Positions 61,740-64,000 of a stretch of 64,000 bases of DNA are shown piece after piece (within the stretch, counting starts at the first letter, position 1; each line of letters begins with the position of its first letter). The notes beneath the pieces are model-generated. The model saw only the letters and a list, made by a program, of their open reading frames with translations. It searched no databases and was not told the DNA's origin. This DNA comes from Arthrobacter sp. 18067 (lineage in GTDB: Bacteria; Actinomycetota; Actinomycetes; Actinomycetales; Micrococcaceae): assembly GCF_902706295.1 (NCBI RefSeq), contig NZ_CACSJJ010000022.1, positions 38,897 to 102,896 on the forward strand. Reading direction: 5' to 3'. The translations under genes and the position numbers were made by a program.

Positions 61740-63702
61740 GCTGGGAGTCGTTGCCCTCGTCCTCGGTGTCTTCTTCCTTGGCTTCTTCCTCAGCTGAGTC
61801 GATGTCCGACTCCGCGTCATCCGACTCGAAGTAGTCCGACTCGGCGTCGTCCAGTTCAACGTCATCGTGCTCAACGTCGGCCGCCGCGGCTTCCGCGATG
61901 ACCGTTTCCGTTTCAGGCTTTACGACGTCGGCCTCCGGGGCCGGCTTTTCGAAGCGCGGCTTGCGCGCAGCAGCTTCTTCCTGCTCGTCCCAGCCAAGGT
62001 CAAGGATCTCCGGCTCAGCGAAGTCGCCGACACCCAAGGCATTCTCTGCCACGAGGGCCTGGCGGGCCCACTTGTCCGCTTCCTCGGTACGACCCACAGC
62101 ACTGAGAGCTTCAGCGTAGGCACGGAACAAGCGCGGGCTGTAGGAGAACGCCCGGTTGATGTCCAGCTGGGGGATCTCCAGCTCTGTGACGGCAGCATCA
62201 AACTGCTTGAGATCTGCACGGGCACCGGAAGCCACCATGGCGAGCTCCACCTTGCCGGGAGCATCAAGGTCCTGGGCTTCAGGAGAACGAACCATATCCA
62301 GTGCACGGTCCGGACGTCCGAGGCCACGCTCGCAGTCAGCCATCACAGGCAAGTGCACATTGGAGCCACTGATGCGGCGGTACGTACGGAACTCACGCAG
62401 CGCCTCGCCGTAGTGGCCGGCGGCGTAGGCCGTCAGGCCCACTGCTTCACGAACTACCGAGAGGCGCCCGCCGCGACGGCTTGCCGCCAAAGCGTGCTGG
62501 AAGGCCAGCTCGGGCTCAATGTCGATGAGGCGGCCGGCCATAACCAGGTGCTTGGCCACCCAGCCTGCACTCTGCTCCTCGAGGGTTTTGATCTGGTGAC
62601 CTGTGGCGCGGTCGAGTTCCTTGCCCGTAACGTCCTCGTCAATCTCTGGAGAACGTTCGCGGTCGGGACGGTTGGAGCTGCGGATATCCTTGGCGTTCGG
62701 GACGCGTGCCGGACGGTCTTCCCAGGAGTTGCCGCGGTCGTTACGGTCACGGTCGCCACCGAAGGAGCGACGTTCGCCGTCACGGGCCGGACGGTCACTG
62801 AACGGCTTACGATCGCCGTTGAACGGGCGACGATCATCGCCGTCACGACGGGGCCCATCAAAGTTCCGCGGACCACGTTCGGGACGGTCGCCGAACGGCT
62901 TACGGTCGCCGCGGTCGTTGTTGAACGGACGACGCTCACCATCACGAGCCGGACGGTCATTGCGGTCACCGAAGGGCTTACGGTCACGGTCGCCGCCGAA
63001 GGAGCGACGTTCGCCGTCACGGGCGGGACGGTCATTGCGGTCACCGAAGGGCTTACGGTCACGGTCGCCACCGAAGGAGCGACGTTCGCCGTCACGGGCC
63101 GGACGGTCACCGAACGGCTTGCGATCGCCGCGATCGTTGTTGAACGGGCGGCGGTCATCGCCGTCACGACGGGGACCGTCGAAGTTCCGCGGACCACGTT
63201 CGGGACGATCGCCAAACGGCTTACGGTCGCCACGGTCGTTGTTGAACGGACGACGCTCACCATCACGAGCCGGACGGTCATTGCGGTCACCGAAGGGCTT
63301 ACGGTCACGGTCGCCACCGAAGGAGCGACGTTCGCCGTCACGGGCAGGACGGTCACCGAACGGCTTACGGTCGCCACGGTCGTTGTTGAACGGACGACGC
63401 TCACCATCACGAGCCGGACGATCGCTACGGTCACGGTCGCCGCCGAAGGAGCGACGTTCGCCATCACGGGCGGGACGGTCATTGCGGTCACCGAAGGGCT
63501 TACGGTCACCACGGTCGTTGTTGAACGGACGACGCTCACCATCACGAGCCGGACGATCATTGCCGTCGCGGTTCTCCCTGGAACGGAACCCACGGGGATC
63601 GCCGCCTGAGTTGTTGTTTGGGCGGTACGAACCGCGGTCGTCCCGGTTCCCGCCGAAGTTTCCGCGATTGCCGCCGCGATTGCCGCCGTTGTGCTCAGCC
63701 AT
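61732..63702 (-). CDS. Rv1691-like TPR protein with N-terminal Arg/Asp/Gly/Phe repeats
   Basis: A 656-residue protein starting at the ATG at 63702 (AGGAGG eight bases upstream). Residues about 48-330 are tandem repeats built from RPARDGERRPFNNDRGDRKPFGD, RPARDGERRSFGGDRDRKPFGD and RPERGPRNFDGPRRDGDDRR: nine RPARDGERR and two RPERGP units. Residues about 360-580 form a helical TPR-like region (GWVAKHLVMAGRL, AYAAGHYGEALREFRTYRRI). The last 70 residues are strongly acidic. Synteny (HAD phosphatase, small protein, tlyA, nadK, recN) identifies it as the Rv1691 equivalent. The repeats suggest an RNA-binding or condensate-forming region; that is inference. Confidence 0.88.
   Translation of the reverse strand: MAEHNGGNRGGNRGNFGGNRDDRGSYRPNNNSGGDPRGFRSRENRDGNDRPARDGERRPFNNDRGDRKPFGDRNDRPARDGERRSFGGDRDRSDRPARDGERRPFNNDRGDRKPFGDRPARDGERRSFGGDRDRKPFGDRNDRPARDGERRPFNNDRGDRKPFGDRPERGPRNFDGPRRDGDDRRPFNNDRGDRKPFGDRPARDGERRSFGGDRDRKPFGDRNDRPARDGERRSFGGDRDRKPFGDRNDRPARDGERRPFNNDRGDRKPFGDRPERGPRNFDGPRRDGDDRRPFNGDRKPFSDRPARDGERRSFGGDRDRNDRGNSWEDRPARVPNAKDIRSSNRPDRERSPEIDEDVTGKELDRATGHQIKTLEEQSAGWVAKHLVMAGRLIDIEPELAFQHALAASRRGGRLSVVREAVGLTAYAAGHYGEALREFRTYRRISGSNVHLPVMADCERGLGRPDRALDMVRSPEAQDLDAPGKVELAMVASGARADLKQFDAAVTELEIPQLDINRAFSYSPRLFRAYAEALSAVGRTEEADKWARQALVAENALGVGDFAEPEILDLGWDEQEEAAARKPRFEKPAPEADVVKPETETVIAEAAAADVEHDDVELDDAESDYFESDDAESDIDSAEEEAKEEDTEDEGNDSQHG
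62713..63561 (-). repeat. Coding tandem repeats with a 321-bp higher-order duplication
   Basis: About 850 bases encode 11 similar units of 22-34 residues. A 71-residue block (63139-63351) recurs identically in protein, 321 bases away (62818-63030), with only a few silent base changes. Repeats this alike arise by recent recombination and expand or contract easily, and may also collapse in short-read assemblies. Confidence 0.85.
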
Positions 63703-64000
63703 GGTGGATTCCTCCTGTTGCGAGCCGACCACTGGCGCGTGCGTAGTCGCTCATAACCCTTATTTCGTTGTCACGCCGCCGGCAGCGCTCAGCTACCGAC
63801 TCGTATGTCTCATGCAATTCTATTCGACGCTGCCACGACCACCGAACGTTTGGAGGCTATTACCGGTGCCCCGTGGCAAGTCTCACAGCCTGCTTGAGCT
63901 CCCGGCCGTGTCAGTCTTCCGGGTGGGTGGAGGGTCTTAAATGGATGAAGCCTCCGGGGGGAGGCTTCGGCGGTGTTGGGGTGTGTGGGTGGTTAAAGTG
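63703..64000. other. Non-coding region at window end
   Basis: Nearly 300 bases upstream of the TPR-protein gene, presumably with its promoter; TAGAAT on the minus strand near 63814-63819 is a possible -10 box. A GAAGCCTCC-GGGG-GGAGGCTTC hairpin lies at 63947-63968 and could be a terminator for whatever lies beyond 64000. No gene was found. Confidence 0.5.
63947..63968. terminator. Hairpin near window end
   Basis: A perfect 9-bp GC-rich stem with a GGGG loop. No T-run follows on either strand, so function as a terminator is uncertain. Confidence 0.45.

Noticed and set aside
62713..63561. CRISPR-like spaced repeats
   Set aside because: The units are in-frame coding repeats of varied length without unique spacers, and no cas genes are near.
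61867..63940. Long plus-strand open frames (580 and 445 codons) across the repeat gene
   Set aside because: They are complements of the minus-strand repeats. Their Arg/Ser or Val/Thr repeats mirror the codon pattern of the real gene, and the real frame has a good ribosome site and homologous context.
63703..64000. rRNA or tRNA gene at the window end
   Set aside because: No conserved rRNA segment or cloverleaf could be recognised.

Overview
The window is chromosomal DNA from a high-GC Gram-positive bacterium, almost certainly of the Arthrobacter / Paenarthrobacter group (Micrococcaceae). The evidence is the GC-rich codon use, frequent GTG starts, a class II DAHP synthase, GarA, FtsR and Rv2175c homologues, several gene blocks in the same order as in Mycobacterium, and a MurE whose substrate motif departs from the diaminopimelate type, as expected for a lysine-type cell wall. 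No phage, IS element, CRISPR array or rRNA gene is seen. One tRNA gene, tRNA-Pro(GGG), is present.

Layout. 1-8.8 kb: the division and cell-wall (dcw) cluster on the minus strand, mraZ-rsmH-ftsL-ftsI-murE-murF-mraY-murD (murD cut by the window edge), with a GTGG operator array in front of mraZ. 9.2-13.3 kb: a DUF3040 protein, DNA polymerase IV, a lipoprotein overlapping a polyprenyl diphosphate synthase, and an Rv2175c-like regulator. 13.5-18.5 kb: a LysM transglycosylase behind an unusual 9-bp repeat array, a PASTA Ser/Thr kinase and DAHP synthase. 18.6-24.8 kb: lipid-related genes (acyltransferase, two tandem esterases, a ROK kinase, a long-chain acyl-CoA ligase). 24.8-32.5 kb: pyruvate carboxylase, an orphan ParA-like ATPase, and the conserved set gcvH-garA-ftsR-DUF151-merR. 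32.6-35.3 kb: a membrane protein, a divergent MFS/MarR pair and the tRNA.

35.4-43.4 kb (minus): der, plsC, cmk, tyrA, rluB-like, scpB, scpA, parA. 53.3-63.7 kb (minus): xerD, NUDIX, pyrG, recN, nadK, tlyA, a small protein, a HAD phosphatase and a TPR protein. In mycobacteria these two blocks form one neighbourhood (about Rv1691-Rv1713). Here they are separated by a roughly 10 kb carbon-use island: dctA, its divergent DctS/DctR-type two-component system, a GntR regulator and the methylcitrate genes prpD-prpB-prpC, then a NUDIX hydrolase and a membrane protein.

The most unusual items are: (i) the last gene, an Rv1691-like TPR protein with about 280 residues of near-identical Arg/Asp/Gly/Phe repeats at its N-terminus and an acidic tail; (ii) eight tandem 9-bp repeats before the LysM transglycosylase that resemble MtrA binding arrays; (iii) a set of readable operator candidates (MraZ array, twin TGTATACA, Crp-like sites near pyc and dctA, a 21-bp repeat between the MFS and MarR genes). 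Most of the rest is ordinary core genome.
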